From contig JADJQS010000001.1 of NCBI GenBank assembly GCA_016712635.1, positions 470,001-534,000 on the forward strand: a DNA stretch of 64,000 bases. Reading direction: 5' to 3'. The position numbers and the translations under genes are program-made. Positions within the stretch are counted from its first letter, which is position 1; each line of letters starts with the position of its first letter. Under the pieces are notes generated by a model, which worked only from the letters and a program-made list of their open reading frames with translations, did not search any database and was not told the DNA's origin. The stretch is from Gammaproteobacteria bacterium (GTDB taxonomy: Bacteria > Pseudomonadota > Gammaproteobacteria > SZUA-140). Below are positions 62,000 to 64,000 of this stretch, piece after piece.

Positions 62000-62870
62000 G
62001 GAGCCGGTGCTGGCGACGGACCGCTTCGGCCTGACCCTGCTGGTCGCGGCCGCCCTGCATGCCGTGATCATCCTCGGGGTGACCTTCAGCCCGGGATTGC
62101 TCGAACAAACACCGCAGGGGAAACAGCCGCCCTTGCAGATCACCCTGGTGCACCAGCGCAGCGACAAGTCGCCGGAGGACGCGGAGTTCCTTGCCCAGAC
62201 GAACCTGGAAGGCGGCGGCAGCGCCGCGGACGATTTACGCCCTCAGAGTCCGGCCTACACACCACTCCCGCAGCCGAGCACCGGCGCCGGGATTGCGGTC
62301 ACACTCCCGGCGGCTCCGCCGCCTTCCCCGCAGTCGGCGCGGGAGTCTCCAATGACGCAGCGGGAGTCCGCCCGGGCGGTCCAGAAAACCGCGGCGCAGG
62401 CGGAGCGGCCGCGTCAACCCATGACGGCGGAAGAGCTGGTGGCGCGCAGCATGGAGATCGCCACCCTGAGCGCCGAGATCAGCCAGTCGATGGAGTCCTA
62501 CGCCAAACGCGACAGGCACCGCTACATCTCGGCGCAGGCGCGCGAATACCGCGACGCCGCCTACCTCGACGCCTGGCGCGCCAAGATCGAACGCATCGGC
62601 AACCTGAACTATCCCGAGGAGGCCAAGCGGCGCAATATCAGCGGCAGGCTGCTGCTCGATGTCGCTATCAACACCGACGGCAGCCTGAACAGCATCACCC
62701 TGCTGCGCTCCTCCGGCAGCAAGATCCTCGACGACGCCGCCATGCGCATTGTCAAGCTGGCCGCGCCGTTCGCGCAATTTCCCGATGAATTACGCAGTGA
62801 TACCGATGTGCTCCACATCACGCGCACGTGGGAGTTTCAGGACAGTCACCGCCTCGACGCCTCGCGCTGA
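61971..62870 (+). CDS. TonB-family energy transducer
   Basis: TonB spans the inner membrane and periplasm and passes ExbBD energy to outer-membrane receptors. The 299-residue protein has one N-terminal helix (FGLTLLVAAALHAVIILGVT), a proline- and charge-rich periplasmic spacer, and a C-terminal TonB_C domain (IGNLNYPEEAKRRNISGRLL, VAINTDGSLNSITLLRSSGS, RIVKLAAPFAQFPDELR). The spacer differs from classical Pro-Glu/Pro-Lys repeats. It starts inside the Gx transporter gene. This tonB paralogue is the one linked to gshB in Pseudomonas. Confidence 0.92.
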   Translation: MQAPAIPPPEEPVLATDRFGLTLLVAAALHAVIILGVTFSPGLLEQTPQGKQPPLQITLVHQRSDKSPEDAEFLAQTNLEGGGSAADDLRPQSPAYTPLPQPSTGAGIAVTLPAAPPPSPQSARESPMTQRESARAVQKTAAQAERPRQPMTAEELVARSMEIATLSAEISQSMESYAKRDRHRYISAQAREYRDAAYLDAWRAKIERIGNLNYPEEAKRRNISGRLLLDVAINTDGSLNSITLLRSSGSKILDDAAMRIVKLAAPFAQFPDELRSDTDVLHITRTWEFQDSHRLDASR

Positions 62871-62924
62871 CCGCGCCTCGACTCACTTGTAAACACTCCC
62901 GCATTCGGCCGATACTAGTACACT

Positions 62925-63488
62925 ATGATTAATTCCATGCGCATGATCGACCAGTTCCTGATCGCGATGCCCGCCCTGCAGGACCCCAATTTCTTCCATG
63001 GCGTGACCTATATGTGCGAGCACACCCCGGAGGGTGCCATGGGGATCATGGTGAACCGGCCCCTCGACATCAGCCTGGGTGAAGTCCTCAGCCAGATGAA
63101 CATCGAGACCAGCATCGACGCGGTCATCCGGCAGCCGATCTTTCTCGGCGGCCCGGTGCAGTGCGAACGCGGCTTCGTAATCCACAGACCGCACGGCGAC
63201 TGGGAGGCCAGCCTGAAGGTGACCGACGAGATCGCGGTCACCTCCTCGCGCGACATACTGGAGGCCATCGCCGCCGGCCGCGGCCCGAAACATTGCCTGG
63301 TGGCGCTCGGTTATGCGGGATGGGGACCCGGCCAGCTCGAGCGCGAGATGAAGGAAAACGCCTGGCTGAACGTGCCAGCCGACGACCGCATCTTCTTCGA
63401 CGTCCCCTATGAGCAACGCTGGGAAGCCGCCGCCGCGCTCACCGGCGTCGACCTGAACCGCATCTCCAGCCACATCGGCCACGCATGA
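62925..63488 (+). CDS. yqgE: YqgE/AlgH family protein
   Basis: A 187-residue protein of the conserved UPF0301 family, linked to quorum-sensing and alginate regulation in Pseudomonas but of unknown biochemistry. Conserved parts are FLIAMPALQDPNFFHGVTYM, GAMGIMVNRPLDISLGEVL, FLGGPVQCERGFVIH and ALGYAGWGPGQLEREM. The ATG at 62925 has an alternative four codons later. It overlaps ruvX by four bases, the usual order. Confidence 0.95.
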   Translation: MINSMRMIDQFLIAMPALQDPNFFHGVTYMCEHTPEGAMGIMVNRPLDISLGEVLSQMNIETSIDAVIRQPIFLGGPVQCERGFVIHRPHGDWEASLKVTDEIAVTSSRDILEAIAAGRGPKHCLVALGYAGWGPGQLEREMKENAWLNVPADDRIFFDVPYEQRWEAAAALTGVDLNRISSHIGHA

Positions 63489-63961
63489 CGGGATCCGGCC
63501 GTACGCTGCTCGGATTCGATTATGGAACAAAGCACATCGGCGTCGCAGTCGGCCAGGAACTGACCGCCACCTCCGCCCCGCTGGCGACCCTGCCCTGCCG
63601 CAATGAAACCCCCGACTGGGATGCCATCACCCGCCTGATCGAGGACTGGCGCCCCGCCGCCCTGGTGGTCGGCATCCCGCTCAACATGGACGGCACGGAA
63701 CAGCCGATGACCGAGGCGGCCCGGCGCTTCGCCCGCCGCCTCGAAGGCCGCTACCGCCTGCCCGTGTATCTCGCGGACGAGCGGCTTTCCTCGGTCGAGG
63801 CCGGCCGGCTCCTGCATGAGCCCGCCCCGGACAGCGGCACGCGGAGAACGCGCCGCCGGCGCGAACTGGACGAGGTGGCGGCGCACCTGATCCTGCAGAC
63901 CTATTTCAGCCAGCACGCGCGGGAGGGGATCCCGCGCCAGGACGCGGCGGAAGAATCATAG
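63485..63961 (+). CDS. ruvX: Holliday junction resolvase RuvX / YqgF
   Basis: A 158-residue RNase H-like nuclease that processes 16S rRNA 5' ends and may resolve Holliday junctions. Motifs are LLGFDYGTKHIGVAVGQELT (first Asp), LVVGIPLNMDGTEQPMTEAA and VYLADERLSSVEAGRLL, with the C-terminal LDEVAAHLILQTYF. It follows yqgE with overlapping start and stop. The window ends 39 bases later, before the next gene (often pyrR in this order). Confidence 0.95.
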   Translation: MTGSGRTLLGFDYGTKHIGVAVGQELTATSAPLATLPCRNETPDWDAITRLIEDWRPAALVVGIPLNMDGTEQPMTEAARRFARRLEGRYRLPVYLADERLSSVEAGRLLHEPAPDSGTRRTRRRRELDEVAAHLILQTYFSQHAREGIPRQDAAEES

Positions 63962-64000
63962 TAAGATATGCACCCGACGACGGTAGCGCCTGAGTGAACA

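Noticed and set aside
1..64000. CRISPR array
   Set aside because: No regularly spaced identical repeats with unique spacers were seen; the short repeats in the element lack spacers of that type.

Overview
The window is GC-rich chromosomal DNA from what looks like an autotrophic gammaproteobacterium, probably a chemolithotroph of the sulfur-oxidiser type. The support is a form IA RuBisCO (cbbL, cbbS) with the activase genes cbbQ and cbbO and a divergent cbbR, no carboxysome genes, an Acidithiobacillus-type gshA, and gene clusters standard for Gammaproteobacteria (sspA-sspB, birA-coaX-SPOR-tRNA, gshB-tonB-yqgE-ruvX). The species cannot be named from the sequence alone.

Layout. 1-3.8 kb: end of a FAD-linked oxidase, sspB/sspA, djlA and cbbR. 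3.8-9.3 kb: the carbon-fixation locus, with two LysR-type operators over a strong promoter, cbbL, a hairpin spacer, cbbS, a terminator, then cbbQ and cbbO. 9.4-34.9 kb: ordinary chromosomal genes, including a TraB-family protein, pirin/DoxX, flavin reductases, dsbB, mlaA, an L,D-transpeptidase with LysM and SPOR domains, an HDOD regulator, an M16C protease, rnd, a Kef-type antiporter, purT, a QseBC-like two-component pair and an EAL protein, plus several uncharacterised genes. 35.0-38.1 kb: a CheY-TPR gene broken by an apparent internal deletion, a TerC-family gene and an FkbM methyltransferase gene with one frameshift.

38.3-48.0 kb is a 9.6-kb integrated element at the 3' part of a tRNA-Thr(TGT) gene. 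It is bounded by 48-bp perfect direct repeats, and at each end carries a pair of arm-type integrase sites with an 11-bp period. It encodes a tyrosine integrase, an AlpA-like regulator, a P2 gpA-type HUH replication initiator, a HIT-protein / DUF3427-DUF3883 pair, and a leftward operon of a PP2C phosphatase and two Ser/Thr kinases. It has no capsid, tail or conjugation genes. The PP2C-kinase-kinase operon beside the HIT/DUF3883 pair is the best candidate here for an undescribed system, perhaps anti-phage. Nearly every element gene, and one gene just outside each end, is broken by single-base indels, mostly in homopolymers. No in-frame stop codons appear once the frames are restored, so the breaks may be sequencing errors confined to this block.

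48.1-64 kb returns to core genome: a SPOR protein, coaX and birA in one operon; two micro-ORFs for 34- and 36-residue membrane proteins; a bactofilin; a large von Willebrand A membrane protein; a 2-Cys peroxiredoxin; bioA-rsmE; then gshA and gshB followed by apbE, a NusG-II protein, a Gx transporter, tonB, yqgE and ruvX with overlapping starts and stops. gshA/gshB make glutathione, and apbE with the next two genes suggests flavinylated electron-transfer or Rnf-related functions.
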